64,000 nucleotides of DNA from an uncultured Eubacterium sp. (GCA_910584795.1 CAJUBZ010000002.1:186001-250000), one strand, 5' to 3'. Shown: positions 24,736 through 33,892, numbered from the stretch's first letter. A program made the numbers and translations. The notes: generated from the sequence alone by a model not told the origin.

Positions 24736-25122
24736 ATGGCAAAAGGACATAGATCCCAGATAAAGAGAGAGAGAAATGCTAATAAAGATACAAGACCATC
24801 AGCAAAGTTATCTTATGCTAGAGTGTCTGTACAGAAAGCATGTTTCGTATTAGATGCCATCAGAGGTAAAGATGTACAGAGTGCTATCGGCATTCTTACT
24901 TATAACCCAAGATATGCATCAAGCGTAATTTTGAAATTATTAAATTCAGCAATTGCAAATGCTGAAAACAACAATAACATGGATGTTAGTAAACTTTACA
25001 TTGCAGAATGCTTCGCAAATGCAGCACCTACAATGAAGAGAATTAAACCTAGAGCACAGGGTAGAGCTTATAGAATCTTAAAGAGAAACAGCCACATCAC
25101 AATTGTGCTTGATGAGAGATAA
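24736..25122 (+). CDS. rplV: 50S ribosomal protein L22
   Basis: 128 residues; its long beta-hairpin lines the exit tunnel and is a macrolide-resistance site. Recognised from AKLSYARVSVQKACFVLDAIRGK, ILKLLNSAIANAENN and the hairpin CFANAAPTMKRIKPRAQGRA. RBS is AAAGGAGG. Confidence 0.97.
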   Translation: MAKGHRSQIKRERNANKDTRPSAKLSYARVSVQKACFVLDAIRGKDVQSAIGILTYNPRYASSVILKLLNSAIANAENNNNMDVSKLYIAECFANAAPTMKRIKPRAQGRAYRILKRNSHITIVLDER

Positions 25123-25137
25123 GATAGGAGGCAAAGT

Positions 25138-25785
25138 ATGGGACAGAAAGTTAATCCACATGGATTAAGAGTCGGAGTTATAAAAGACTGGGACTCAAAG
25201 TGGTATGCAGAAGCTGATTTTGCAGACAACCTTGTTGAAGATTACAAAATCAGAACATACCTTAAAAAGAGATTATACAGTACAGGTGTTTCTAAGATTG
25301 AAATCGAAAGATCATCTGACAGAGTAAGAGTTAATGTTTACACAGCTAAGCCTGGTCTTGTAATCGGAAAAGGTGGTGCTGAAATCGAAAAGGTTAAAGC
25401 TGAAGTTCAGAAAATGACTGATAAAAAGTTATTTATGGATGTTAAGGACGTAAAGAGACCTGATAAAGATGCTCAGTTAGTTGCAGAAAATATTGCACAG
25501 CAGTTAGAAAATCGTATTTCTTTCAGAAGAGCAATGAAGTCTGCAATGTCTAGAACAATGAAAGCAGGAGCTTTAGGAATCAAGGCTGCTACATCAGGAC
25601 GTCTTGGTGGTGCTGATATGGCTCGTACAGAGTTCTACAGCGAAGGAACTATTCCACTTCAGACATTACGTGCTGACATCGATTATGGTTTCGCGGAAGC
25701 TGATACAACTTACGGTAAAGTAGGTGTAAAGGTTTGGATTTACAACGGCGAAATACTTCCAACTAAAGAAGGGAGCGATAAATAA
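25138..25785 (+). CDS. rpsC: 30S ribosomal protein S3
   Basis: 215 residues at the mRNA entry channel. It has the start MGQKVNPHGLRVG, the KH RNA-binding motif VIGKGGAEIEKVK, and the C-terminal half with GRLGGADMARTE. The stop shares a base with the next start (TAATG), coupling rplP translation. Confidence 0.98.
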   Translation: MGQKVNPHGLRVGVIKDWDSKWYAEADFADNLVEDYKIRTYLKKRLYSTGVSKIEIERSSDRVRVNVYTAKPGLVIGKGGAEIEKVKAEVQKMTDKKLFMDVKDVKRPDKDAQLVAENIAQQLENRISFRRAMKSAMSRTMKAGALGIKAATSGRLGGADMARTEFYSEGTIPLQTLRADIDYGFAEADTTYGKVGVKVWIYNGEILPTKEGSDK

Positions 25786-26222
25786 TGTTAATGCCAAAAA
25801 GAGTTAAACATAGAAAACAGTTCCGTGGTTCTATGAGAGGAAAAGCAACTAGAGGAAATAAGATCTCATATGGTGAGTTCGGTATTGTAGCAATGGAACC
25901 AGGCTGGATTCGTTCAAACCAGATTGAAGCAGCCAGAATTGCCATGACACGTCATGTAAAACGTGGTGGTAAAGTTTGGATTAAGATATTCCCAGACAAA
26001 CCGGTAACAGCTACACCAGCTGAAACTCGAATGGGTAAAGGTAAAGGTGCACTTGAGTATTGGGTAGCAGTAGTTAAGCCAGGAAGAGTAATGTTCGAAA
26101 TCGCTGGAGTTCCAGAAGAAACAGCTAGAGAAGCATTACGTCTTGCAACACACAAACTTCCAATTAAATGCAAGGTTGTATCTCGTGAAGATTTAGAAGG
26201 CGGTGATAACAGTGAAAATTAA
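25785..26222 (+). CDS. rplP: 50S ribosomal protein L16
   Basis: 145 residues. Starts MLMPKRVKHRKQFRG and carries GNKISYGEFG and the conserved KVWIKIFPDKPVT and RMGKGKGALEYWVAVVKPGR. It organises the A-site tRNA region of the 50S. The following rpmC gene begins within its last codons. Confidence 0.98.
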   Translation: MLMPKRVKHRKQFRGSMRGKATRGNKISYGEFGIVAMEPGWIRSNQIEAARIAMTRHVKRGGKVWIKIFPDKPVTATPAETRMGKGKGALEYWVAVVKPGRVMFEIAGVPEETAREALRLATHKLPIKCKVVSREDLEGGDNSEN

Positions 26223-26421
26223 GGAATATGTAGAAGATTTAAGAGCAAAATCAGCTACAGAGTTAGAAGATGAATTAGTAGCTGCTAAGAAGGAACTTTT
26301 CAATTTAAGATTCCAGAACGCAACAAACCAGTTAGATAACACAAGCAGAATTAAAGAAGTTAGAAAAAATATTGCCAGAATTCAGACATTAATCGTTGAA
26401 AAGGCAAATGCTGCTGAATAG
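26212..26421 (+). CDS. rpmC: 50S ribosomal protein L29
   Basis: 69 residues from a GTG start; two long helices near the tunnel exit. Core: LRAKSATELEDELVAAKKEL and FNLRFQNATNQLDNTSRIK. The GTG at 26212 gives the family's usual Met-Lys-Ile-Lys start and has AAGG upstream; another GTG at 26203 would add three residues. Either start overlaps the end of rplP. Confidence 0.93.
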   Translation: MKIKEYVEDLRAKSATELEDELVAAKKELFNLRFQNATNQLDNTSRIKEVRKNIARIQTLIVEKANAAE

Positions 26422-26457
26422 TTACAGGTTAATCCGAAATAAGAAAGGAGAATTGTT

Positions 26458-26712
26458 GTGGAAAGAAATTTAAGAAAAACACGTACCGGAAAAGTTGTCA
26501 GCGATAAGATGCAGAAGACTATCGTTGTTGCTGTAGAGGATCATGTAAAGCATCCTTTATATAACAAAATCGTTAAGAGAACTTACAAATTAAAAGCTCA
26601 TGACGAAGAAAATACAGCCGGTATCGGTGATACAGTAAAAGTTATGGAAACAAGACCATTGTCAAAGGATAAGAGATGGAGACTTGTTGAAATTATTGAA
26701 AAGGCTAAATAG
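26458..26712 (+). CDS. rpsQ: 30S ribosomal protein S17
   Basis: 84 residues from a GTG start preceded by AAAGGAG. OB-fold primary binder of 16S rRNA, recognised from RNLRKTRTGKVVSDKMQKTI, VVAVEDHVKHPLYNKIVKRT and the end METRPLSKDKRWRLVEI. Confidence 0.97.
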   Translation: MERNLRKTRTGKVVSDKMQKTIVVAVEDHVKHPLYNKIVKRTYKLKAHDEENTAGIGDTVKVMETRPLSKDKRWRLVEIIEKAK

Positions 26713-26742
26713 TCTTTGTAAAGATTAAAGGAGGAATACAGC

Positions 26743-27111
26743 ATGATTCAACAGGAAAGTAGACTTAAAGTTGCTGATAATACAGGCGCTAAAGAATTAC
26801 TTACAATCAGAGTAATGGGCGGATCTACTAGAAGATATGCTAATATCGGTGATATTATCGTTGCTACTGTTAAAGATGCAACACCAGGCGGAGTTGTTAA
26901 AAAAGGTGACGTTGTAAGAGCCGTAGTAGTTCGTACTGTGAAAGGCGCTCGTCGTAAAGATGGTTCATACATCAAATTTGACGAAAATGCTGCTGTAATT
27001 ATAAAAGAAGATATGTCCCCAAGAGGAACTCGTATTTTTGGACCAGTTGCTAGAGAATTAAGAGATAAGAAATTTATGAGAATAGTTTCTTTAGCACCTG
27101 AAGTTTTATAG
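26743..27111 (+). CDS. rplN: 50S ribosomal protein L14
   Basis: 122 residues. Family start MIQQESRLKVADNTGAKEL, central VVVRTVKGARRKDGSYIKFD and end DKKFMRIVSLAPEVL. It lies at the subunit interface where RsfS can bind. RBS AAGGAGG. Confidence 0.98.
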   Translation: MIQQESRLKVADNTGAKELLTIRVMGGSTRRYANIGDIIVATVKDATPGGVVKKGDVVRAVVVRTVKGARRKDGSYIKFDENAAVIIKEDMSPRGTRIFGPVARELRDKKFMRIVSLAPEVL

Positions 27112-27123
27112 GAGGTATGCATA

Positions 27124-27435
27124 ATGTCAGCTATGAAGATTAAAAAAGGTGATACAGTAAAAGTTATCGCTGGTAAAGACAAAGGTAAAGAAGGTAAAGT
27201 TACTGCTGTGAACGCCAAAAAAGGTACAGTAACAGTAGAAGGTGTTAATATGCATACAAAGCACACAAAACCAAGTGCTCAGAACCAGAACGGTGGCATT
27301 GTAACACAGGAAGGACCTATAAATGTATCTAACGTTATGCTTGTTGTAAAAGGACAGGTGACAAGAGTTGGATTCAAAGTAGAAGATGGAAAGAAAGTAC
27401 GTATTGCCAAGAAAACCGGCGACGTAATTGATTAA
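27124..27435 (+). CDS. rplX: 50S ribosomal protein L24
   Basis: 103 residues with an N-terminal KOW motif (KIKKGDTVKVIAGKDKGKEG) that initiates 23S assembly, and VEGVNMHTKHTKPSAQNQNG downstream. The ATG at 27124 follows TAGGAGG; a second in-frame ATG four codons later is possible. Confidence 0.97.
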   Translation: MSAMKIKKGDTVKVIAGKDKGKEGKVTAVNAKKGTVTVEGVNMHTKHTKPSAQNQNGGIVTQEGPINVSNVMLVVKGQVTRVGFKVEDGKKVRIAKKTGDVID

Positions 27436-27457
27436 TTGAGAGAGGAGGTCCAGAAAG

Positions 27458-27997
27458 TTGAGCAGACTTAAAGAAAAGTATTTAAACGAGATTATGGATG
27501 AAATGAAAAAGAAGTTCGAATATAAGAACGTAATGGAGATTCCAAAGCTCGACAAGATTGTTATAAACATGGGTGTTGGCGAAGCGAAAGAAAACGCTAA
27601 AATCTTAGAAACAGCTGTAAAAGATCTTGAGACAATCACAGGTCAGAAGGCAGTTGTAACAAGAGCTAAAAATTCAGTAGCTAACTTCAAGTTAAGAGAA
27701 GGACAGCCAATCGGATGTAAAGTTACTCTTAGAGGAGAAATGATGTACGAATTCTTAGATAGATTAGTAAATCTTGCACTTCCTCGTGTAAGAGACTTTA
27801 GAGGTGTTAATCCAAATGCATTTGATGGAAGAGGAAATTATGCTCTTGGTATTAAAGAACAGATTATCTTCCCTGAAATCGAATACGATAAGGTTGATAA
27901 AGTTAGAGGTATGGACATTATTTTTGTTACTACAGCTAACACTGATGAAGAAGCTCGTGAATTATTGGCATTATTTAACATGCCATTTGCAAAGTAA
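27458..27997 (+). CDS. rplE: 50S ribosomal protein L5
   Basis: 179 residues from a TTG start with GAGGAGG upstream. Binds 5S rRNA with L18. Segments: LKEKYLNEIMDEMKKKF, PKLDKIVINMGVGEA, ITGQKAVVTRAKNSVANFKL and the end RGMDIIFVTTANTDEEARELL. Confidence 0.98.
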   Translation: MSRLKEKYLNEIMDEMKKKFEYKNVMEIPKLDKIVINMGVGEAKENAKILETAVKDLETITGQKAVVTRAKNSVANFKLREGQPIGCKVTLRGEMMYEFLDRLVNLALPRVRDFRGVNPNAFDGRGNYALGIKEQIIFPEIEYDKVDKVRGMDIIFVTTANTDEEARELLALFNMPFAK

Positions 27998-28012
27998 TTA
28001 GGAGGTAGACCC

Positions 28013-28198
28013 ATGGCTAGAACTGCTATGAAAGTTAAACAGCAAAGAAAAGCTAAGTTCTCAACACAGGCTTACAACCGTTGTAGAATCTGTGGTCGTC
28101 CACATGCTTATTTAAAGAAATACGGAATCTGCAGAATCTGCTTCCGTGAATTGGCATATAAAGGACAGATACCAGGCGTTAAGAAAGCAAGCTGGTAA
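28013..28198 (+). CDS. rpsZ: 30S ribosomal protein S14, zinc-binding type Z
   Basis: 61 residues with two CxxC pairs (CRICGR and CRICFRE), the zinc-ribbon form of S14. This form needs zinc, in contrast to the longer zinc-free paralogue many Firmicutes keep for zinc limitation. Starts 15 bases after rplE. Confidence 0.98.
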   Translation: MARTAMKVKQQRKAKFSTQAYNRCRICGRPHAYLKKYGICRICFRELAYKGQIPGVKKASW

Positions 28199-28225
28199 GA
28201 GAAAATTTGAAGGAGGAAATAAACT

Positions 28226-28627
28226 ATGACTATGAGTGATCCAATCGCAGATATGCTTACAAGAATTCGTAATGCAAATACTGCAAAACATGATACAGTA
28301 GATGTTCCTGCATCAAAGATGAAATTAGCTATTGCTGAAATTCTTGTAAATGAAGGATATATCACAAAGTATGAAGTTTTAGAAGAAGGAAACTTCAAGA
28401 CAATGAGAATCACATTAAAATATGGTGCAGACAAGAATGATAAGGTTATTACAGGAATCAAAAAGATTTCAAAACCAGGTCTTCGTGTTTATGCTGGCAA
28501 AGATGAGTTGCCAAGAGTTCTTGGTGGACTTGGAACAGCAATCATATCAACAAACAAAGGTGTGATTACAGATAAAGAAGCTAGAAAAGCAAACGTAGGT
28601 GGAGAAGTTCTCGCATTCGTTTGGTAA
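28226..28627 (+). CDS. rpsH: 30S ribosomal protein S8
   Basis: 133 residues; in model bacteria it represses the spc operon. Starts MTMSDPIADMLTRIRNAN and ends with the RNA-binding GLGTAIISTNKGVITDKEA. RBS AAGGAGG. Confidence 0.98.
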   Translation: MTMSDPIADMLTRIRNANTAKHDTVDVPASKMKLAIAEILVNEGYITKYEVLEEGNFKTMRITLKYGADKNDKVITGIKKISKPGLRVYAGKDELPRVLGGLGTAIISTNKGVITDKEARKANVGGEVLAFVW

Positions 28628-28660
28628 TAAAAGCAAATAAATTTTAGGAGGTAAGGCGAA

Positions 28661-29200
28661 ATGTCACGTATAGGAAGAATGCCTATCGCTGTACCGGCAG
28701 GAGTTACTGTTGATATAGCAGAAAATAATAAGGTGACTGTCAAAGGACCTAAGGGAGAACTTGAAAGAGTATTACCTGAGTCTATGGACATTAAGAAAGA
28801 CGGTGATGAAATCATCGTTACAAGACCAAATGATTTAAAGAAAAATAAAGCATTACATGGTCTTACAAGAACACTTATCAACAACATGGTTGTTGGTGTA
28901 ACAGATGGTTATGAAAAGAAACTTGAAGTGAATGGTGTTGGTTACAGAGCACAGAAACAAGGTAAGAAATTAGTACTTTCACTTGGTTATTCACATCCTG
29001 TAGAAATGGAAGATCCAGAAGGTATCGAGACAGTTCTTGAAGGACAGAACTTAATCATTGTAAAAGGTATTGATAAAGAAAAAGTAGGCCAGTACGCTGC
29101 AGAAATCAGAAGTAAGAGAGCACCGGAACCATATAAAGGTAAAGGTATCAAGTATGATTATGAAGTTATCAGACGTAAAGTTGGTAAGACTGGTAAGTAA
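28661..29200 (+). CDS. rplF: 50S ribosomal protein L6
   Basis: 179 residues with two related RNA-binding domains. Starts MSRIGRMPIAVPAGV and ends with KRAPEPYKGKGIKYDYEVIR. Supports the sarcin-ricin loop region. RBS TAGGAGG. Confidence 0.98.
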   Translation: MSRIGRMPIAVPAGVTVDIAENNKVTVKGPKGELERVLPESMDIKKDGDEIIVTRPNDLKKNKALHGLTRTLINNMVVGVTDGYEKKLEVNGVGYRAQKQGKKLVLSLGYSHPVEMEDPEGIETVLEGQNLIIVKGIDKEKVGQYAAEIRSKRAPEPYKGKGIKYDYEVIRRKVGKTGK

Positions 29201-29216
29201 TAAAGGAGTGTAGAAA

Positions 29217-29585
29217 ATGGTTAGTAAAAAATGTAGAAGCGAAGTTCGCGTTAAGAAACATAACAGACTGCGTAATCATTTAAGTGGAACTACTGAATGT
29301 CCACGTTTAGCAGTTTTTAGAAGCAATAATCATATGTATGCTCAAATTATTGACGATACAGTTGGAAAGACTCTTGTAGCAGCATCTACAGTAGAAGCTG
29401 ATGCAAAGAAAGAGTTAGAAAAAACTAATAACGTTGATGCCGCAGCATATGTTGGCAAAGTTATTGCAGAAAGAGCAGTAGAAAAAGGTATTAAAGAAGT
29501 TGTATTTGACAGAGGCGGCTTCATTTACCAGGGTAAAGTTCAGGCATTGGCAGACGCAGCTAGAGAAGCTGGTCTGGAATTTTAG
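29217..29585 (+). CDS. rplR: 50S ribosomal protein L18
   Basis: 122 residues; 5S rRNA binder. Recognised from the basic N-terminus KKHNRLRNHLSGTTECPRLA, VFRSNNHMYAQIIDD, and the end FDRGGFIYQGKVQALADAA. Confidence 0.98.
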   Translation: MVSKKCRSEVRVKKHNRLRNHLSGTTECPRLAVFRSNNHMYAQIIDDTVGKTLVAASTVEADAKKELEKTNNVDAAAYVGKVIAERAVEKGIKEVVFDRGGFIYQGKVQALADAAREAGLEF

Positions 29586-29602
29586 TTGAGGAGGTAACAC
29601 AC

Positions 29603-30112
29603 ATGAGACGTGAATTAATTGATGCAAGTCAGTTAGAATTAGAAGAGACAGTAGTATCAATCAAACGTGTTACTAAGGTAGTAAAGGGTGGACGTAATAT
29701 GCGTTTCGCAGCTTTAGTAGTAGTTGGTGATAAACATGGACACGTTGGTGCAGGTTTAGGAAAAGCAGCTGAAATTCCTGAAGCAATTCGTAAAGGTAAA
29801 GAAGATGCTATGAAGAGCCTTATTACTGTTCCTATGGATGAAAACAATAGTATTCCATATGATGTAATTGGAAAATTCGGAAGTGCAGAAGTACTTCTTA
29901 AGAGAGCAAAAGAAGGTACTGGTGTTATCGCTGGTGGTCCTGCACGTAGTGTTGCAGAGCTTGCTGGTATTACAAACATTCGTACAAAGTCTTTAGGTTC
30001 AAAAAACAAGCAGAACGTAGTTCTTGCTACAATTGAAGGATTAGCTGCATTAAAGACTCCGGAAGAAGTAGCTACACTTCGCGGTAAAACTGTAGAAGAG
30101 ATTTTAGGCTAA
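29603..30112 (+). CDS. rpsE: 30S ribosomal protein S5
   Basis: 169 residues affecting decoding accuracy and mRNA entry. Shows VVSIKRVTKVVKGGRNMRFA, GHVGAGLGKAAEIPEAIRK and GTGVIAGGPARSVAELAGI. RBS GAGGAGG. Confidence 0.98.
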   Translation: MRRELIDASQLELEETVVSIKRVTKVVKGGRNMRFAALVVVGDKHGHVGAGLGKAAEIPEAIRKGKEDAMKSLITVPMDENNSIPYDVIGKFGSAEVLLKRAKEGTGVIAGGPARSVAELAGITNIRTKSLGSKNKQNVVLATIEGLAALKTPEEVATLRGKTVEEILG

Positions 30113-30129
30113 TAAGGGAGGTAATTGAG

Positions 30130-30312
30130 ATGGCAGATAAATTAAAAATTACTTTAGTAAAATCAACAATTGGAGCAGTTCCAAAAAACAAAAAGACTGC
30201 TGAAGCTTTAGGACTTACAAAGCTTAACAAGACAGTCGAAATGCCTGACAATGCTGCAGTCAGAGGTATGATTCAGAGAGTTAGACATTTAGTTAAAGTT
30301 GAAGAGATTTAA
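30130..30312 (+). CDS. rpmD: 50S ribosomal protein L30
   Basis: 60 residues, short bacterial form. Recognised from KITLVKSTIGAVPKNKKTAE, LGLTKLNKTVEMPDNAAVRG and MIQRVRHLVKVEE. Confidence 0.97.
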   Translation: MADKLKITLVKSTIGAVPKNKKTAEALGLTKLNKTVEMPDNAAVRGMIQRVRHLVKVEEI

Positions 30313-30334
30313 TTAAAGATAAGGAGGTGCGACA

Positions 30335-30775
30335 ATGGATTTATCAAATTTAAAGCCTGCAGAAGGCTCAAAACACAATGATAATTTCAGAAGAGGCCGT
30401 GGACATGGTTCAGGAAATGGTAAGACAGCCGGAAAGGGTCATAAAGGACAGAAAGCTCGTTCAGGAAGCCCTAGACCAGGTTTCGAAGGTGGTCAGATGC
30501 CATTATACAGAAGAATCCCTAAGAGAGGCTTCACAAACATTAATACTAAGGATATTGTTGGTATCAATGTTACGGCGTTAGAGAGATTTGATAATGATAC
30601 AGTTGTTACAGTTGAAACATTACTTGAAACAGGTGTAATCAAAAATGCCAGAGATGGCGTTAAGATTCTTGGCGATGGTGAATTAACGAAAAAGCTTACA
30701 GTGAAGGTAAACGCTTTTAGTGAAGGCGCTAAGGCAAAAATCGAAGCGGCAGGCGGAACTTGCGAGGTGATCTAA
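30335..30775 (+). CDS. rplO: 50S ribosomal protein L15
   Basis: 146 residues. Glycine- and arginine-rich N-terminal extension (RRGRGHGSGNGKTAGKGHKG, QKARSGSPRPGFEGGQMPL) and a globular C-terminal half. The stop is a base away from the secY start, so the two are translationally coupled. Confidence 0.98.
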   Translation: MDLSNLKPAEGSKHNDNFRRGRGHGSGNGKTAGKGHKGQKARSGSPRPGFEGGQMPLYRRIPKRGFTNINTKDIVGINVTALERFDNDTVVTVETLLETGVIKNARDGVKILGDGELTKKLTVKVNAFSEGAKAKIEAAGGTCEVI

Positions 30776-30776
30776 T

Positions 30777-32117
30777 ATGTTAGAAACCTTAAAGAAAGCA
30801 TTAAAAGTTAAAGAAATACGAAAAAGATTATTATACACATTTCTAATGTTAATCGTTGTAAGACTTGGTTGTCAGATTCCGATTCCATTTGTTAATGCAG
30901 AAGCAATCAGTGAAATCATGAATCATTTCGCAAATGAAAACTTTAGTTTCTTCTCAGCGATTACAGGTGGTTCTATGGAAAAAATGTCAATCTTTGCATT
31001 GAACATTACTCCATACATTACAGCATCTATCATTATGCAGTTGTTAACAATCGCTATACCAAAGCTTGATGAACTTCATAAAGATGGTGAAGAAGGTAGA
31101 AAAAAAATTGCTGAAATTACACGTTATTTAACAGTAGGATTGGCATTGATTGAATCTACAGCTATGGTTGTTGGATTTGGTCATCAGGGTATCTTCGATA
31201 CAGATACTGTAAAGTATGCTGCAATGCATGACATTAGAAAATGGGGCGTTATTGTTACAGGCATCTTAGCAATGACAGCAGGTTCAGCAGTTCTTATGTG
31301 GATTGGTGAGCAGATTACTGAAAAGGGTGTAGGAAACGGTATCTCTATCGTGCTTACAATTAATATTATTTCAGGCATACCAAGTGATATTTCTAACTTA
31401 TTCAAGAACTTTGTTCTGAAAGAGGGAATGTCAATTGGTGGCAGACTACTTGCAGCATTGATTATTTTGGGTGTAATTGTTGCGATTGTAGTATTGGTAA
31501 TAATACTTCAGGATGCAATTCGAAAGATTGCAGTACAGATGTCACAGAAGGTACAGGGTAGAAGACAGGTAGGCGGACAGCAGTCGAATATTCCATTAAA
31601 GGTAAATACAGCTGGTGTTATTCCGATTATCTTTGCTTCATCATTATTACAGTTCCCTGTAGTAATTGCTTCATTCTTTGGTAAAACTCCGGAATGGACA
31701 AATTACCTGAGTCAGTCACATTGGTGTAATCCGGCACAGCCTAAGTACTCAATTGGTTTCGTAGTATATATCTTATTAGTTATATTCTTCGCGTACTTCT
31801 ATACTTCAATTACATTCAACCCACGTGAGGTTGCAAAAAACCTTAACGACAGAGGTGGATTTATTCCGGGTATCAGAAGTGGTAAACCAACAGTAGAATA
31901 TTTATCAAAGATTTTAAATTATATTATTTTAATTGGTGCAATCGGACTTATTATTGTTGCTGTTATTCCAATTTTTGCGTCAGGTATTTTTGGTGCTAAT
32001 GTTGGATTTGGTGGAACATCTATCATCATTATTGTAGGTGTTATTATAGAGACACTTCAGACCATTAAGTCTATGGCAACAGAGAGAAGTTATAGTACAG
32101 TTAAAGGAATATTCTAA
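30777..32117 (+). CDS. secY: Protein translocase subunit SecY
   Basis: 446 residues, ten predicted membrane helices; the channel of the Sec translocon. Recognisable are GCQIPIPFVN near the start, ALNITPYITASIIMQLL (plug/TM2 region), WIGEQITEKGVGNGISI and the cytoplasmic loop with RRQVGGQQSNIPLKVNTAGV, which contacts ribosome and SecA. Follows rplO without spacing. A hairpin separates it from adk. Confidence 0.98.
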   Translation: MLETLKKALKVKEIRKRLLYTFLMLIVVRLGCQIPIPFVNAEAISEIMNHFANENFSFFSAITGGSMEKMSIFALNITPYITASIIMQLLTIAIPKLDELHKDGEEGRKKIAEITRYLTVGLALIESTAMVVGFGHQGIFDTDTVKYAAMHDIRKWGVIVTGILAMTAGSAVLMWIGEQITEKGVGNGISIVLTINIISGIPSDISNLFKNFVLKEGMSIGGRLLAALIILGVIVAIVVLVIILQDAIRKIAVQMSQKVQGRRQVGGQQSNIPLKVNTAGVIPIIFASSLLQFPVVIASFFGKTPEWTNYLSQSHWCNPAQPKYSIGFVVYILLVIFFAYFYTSITFNPREVAKNLNDRGGFIPGIRSGKPTVEYLSKILNYIILIGAIGLIIVAVIPIFASGIFGANVGFGGTSIIIIVGVIIETLQTIKSMATERSYSTVKGIF

Positions 32118-32125
32118 ATAATATT

Positions 32126-32157
32126 TTTAGGGGACAGTTTTGCTGCCCCCTAAAACT
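32126..32157 (+). other. Intercistronic hairpin between secY and adk
   Basis: TTTTAGGGG and CAG pair with CTG and CCCCTAAAA around a TTTT loop, with small internal mismatches. No T-run follows, so read-through is likely; it could be an attenuator or an RNA-processing site. Confidence 0.5.
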
Positions 32158-32186
32158 ACTATGTATCAAAAGGAAGGAATCAAACT

Positions 32187-32831
32187 ATGAAGATTATCAT
32201 GCTTGGAGCTCCTGGTGCCGGAAAAGGTACACAGGCAAAGATGATTGCTGAGAAATACAGCATACCACATATCTCAACAGGAGATATTTTTAGAGCAAAT
32301 ATTAAAAATGGAACAGAATTAGGAAAAAAAGCGAAGTCTTATATGGATCAGGGACAGTTAGTTCCGGATGAATTAACATTAGACTTAATTATGGATAGAT
32401 TTAAAGAAGATGATTGTAAGAATGGATATGTTCTGGATGGATTTCCAAGAACAATTCCACAGGCAGAAGCTTTGGATGCAGCATTAAAAGCTGAAGGGGA
32501 AAAAGTTGATTTTGCCATTGATGTAGATGTTCCGGATGAGAACATTGTTAAGAGAATGGGCGGAAGACGTGCATGTGTGAATTGTGGAGCAACATATCAT
32601 ATTGTTTACAGTCCAACAGAAGTCGAAGGAAAATGCGATAAGTGTGGAGAAGAGCTTATTGTAAGAGATGATGATAAACCAGAGACAGTTCTCAGCCGTT
32701 TAGAGGTTTATCATAACCAGACACAGCCGTTGATTGATTATTACAGCCAGCAGGGCATCTTAAAAACTGTTGATGGAACAGTTGATATGAAAGATGTATT
32801 CCAGGCAATCGTAAATATTTTAGGAGCATAA
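32187..32831 (+). CDS. adk: Adenylate kinase
   Basis: 214 residues interconverting AMP and ATP with two ADP. P-loop GAPGAGKGTQA, AMP-site ISTGDIFRANI and DGFPRTIPQAEAL. The LID domain carries a zinc knuckle (CVNCGATYH and CDKCGEEL), the four-cysteine form common in Gram-positives. Followed directly by map. Confidence 0.98.
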   Translation: MKIIMLGAPGAGKGTQAKMIAEKYSIPHISTGDIFRANIKNGTELGKKAKSYMDQGQLVPDELTLDLIMDRFKEDDCKNGYVLDGFPRTIPQAEALDAALKAEGEKVDFAIDVDVPDENIVKRMGGRRACVNCGATYHIVYSPTEVEGKCDKCGEELIVRDDDKPETVLSRLEVYHNQTQPLIDYYSQQGILKTVDGTVDMKDVFQAIVNILGA

Positions 32832-32832
32832 T

Positions 32833-33582
32833 ATGCCAGTAACAATTAAGTCGGAAAGAGAGATAAACTTAATGCGTGAGGCAGGAAAAATTCTTGCCAG
32901 AGTTCACGAAGAGCTTGCAAAGGAAGTAGAAGCCGGAATGTCTTCTTATGAAATCGATAAGAGATGTGAGGAAATTATAAGAAGTTATGACTGTATTCCT
33001 TCGTTTTTGGGATACGAAGGCTATCCGGGAAGTGTATGTATTTCAATTAACGATGAAGTAGTACATGGACTTCCAAGTAAGAATAAAATTATAAAAGATG
33101 GTGATATTGTCAGTCTTGATACAGGAGTTATCTGGAAAGGCTATCAGTCAGATGCTGCAAGAACTCTTGCTATCGGTGAGATAAGTAAGGAAGCACAGCA
33201 GTTGATTGAAGTGACAAAGCAGAGCTTCTTCGAAGGCATTAAGTTTGCAAAAGAAGGATATCATCTATATGATATATCAGCAGCGATAGGAGATTACGCA
33301 GAAAAATTTGGATATGGCGTAGTCAGAGAGCTGGTAGGTCATGGTATTGGAACAGAGATGCATGAGGACCCACAGATTCCAAATTTCAGACAAAAGAGAA
33401 GAGGAATGAAACTTCAGGCAGGAATGACATTGGCAATTGAGCCGATGATTAATATGGGAAGACCTGATGTTGCGTGGACAGACGATGATTGGACGGTAGT
33501 AACAGATGATGGTTCTTTATCAGCACATTATGAGAATACGATTCTCATTACAAAAGGGGAACCTGAAATCTTATCACTCTAA
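32833..33582 (+). CDS. map: Methionine aminopeptidase, type I
   Basis: 249 residues; removes N-terminal Met from nascent proteins. Metal ligands appear in order: SLDTGVIWKGYQSDAARTLA (two Asp), GHGIGTEMHEDP (His) and AIEPMI (Glu), with the final Glu in HYENTILIT. Starts one base after adk; the usual secY-adk-map-infA order. Confidence 0.97.
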   Translation: MPVTIKSEREINLMREAGKILARVHEELAKEVEAGMSSYEIDKRCEEIIRSYDCIPSFLGYEGYPGSVCISINDEVVHGLPSKNKIIKDGDIVSLDTGVIWKGYQSDAARTLAIGEISKEAQQLIEVTKQSFFEGIKFAKEGYHLYDISAAIGDYAEKFGYGVVRELVGHGIGTEMHEDPQIPNFRQKRRGMKLQAGMTLAIEPMINMGRPDVAWTDDDWTVVTDDGSLSAHYENTILITKGEPEILSL

Positions 33583-33600
33583 AATATAGGAGGAATATAA

Positions 33601-33819
33601 ATGTCAAAGGCAGATGTAATTGAAATAGAAGGAAAAGTTGTAGAAAAGTTACCAAACGCTATGTTTAAGGTAGAACTTGAAAATGGTCATATTGTGCTTG
33701 CACATATTAGCGGAAAGCTCCGCATGAACTATATTAAGATTCTTCCGGGTGACACAGTAACGATAGAAATGTCTCCATATGACCTGTCAAAAGGGCGAAT
33801 CATATGGCGTGATAAATAG
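33601..33819 (+). CDS. infA: Translation initiation factor IF-1
   Basis: 72 residues, S1-like OB fold binding the 30S A site. Family core: MSKADVIEIEGKVVEKLPNA, MFKVELENGHIVLAHISGK and the end SPYDLSKGRIIWRDK. It is the last gene of the first superoperon transcript; a terminator follows. Confidence 0.98.
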   Translation: MSKADVIEIEGKVVEKLPNAMFKVELENGHIVLAHISGKLRMNYIKILPGDTVTIEMSPYDLSKGRIIWRDK

Positions 33820-33832
33820 AACGTGCATTTTG

Positions 33833-33890
33833 GAAAATAAAAATATTTGTTGTATGCTTGCATACAAAAGAATATTTTTATTTTTCGAAA
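33833..33890 (+). terminator. Terminator after infA
   Basis: GAAAATAAAAATATT pairs with AATATTTTTATTTTTC, and an inner TTGTATGC/GCATACAA stem sits on top. Ends the rpsJ-infA transcript. Confidence 0.85.
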
Positions 33891-33892
33891 TA

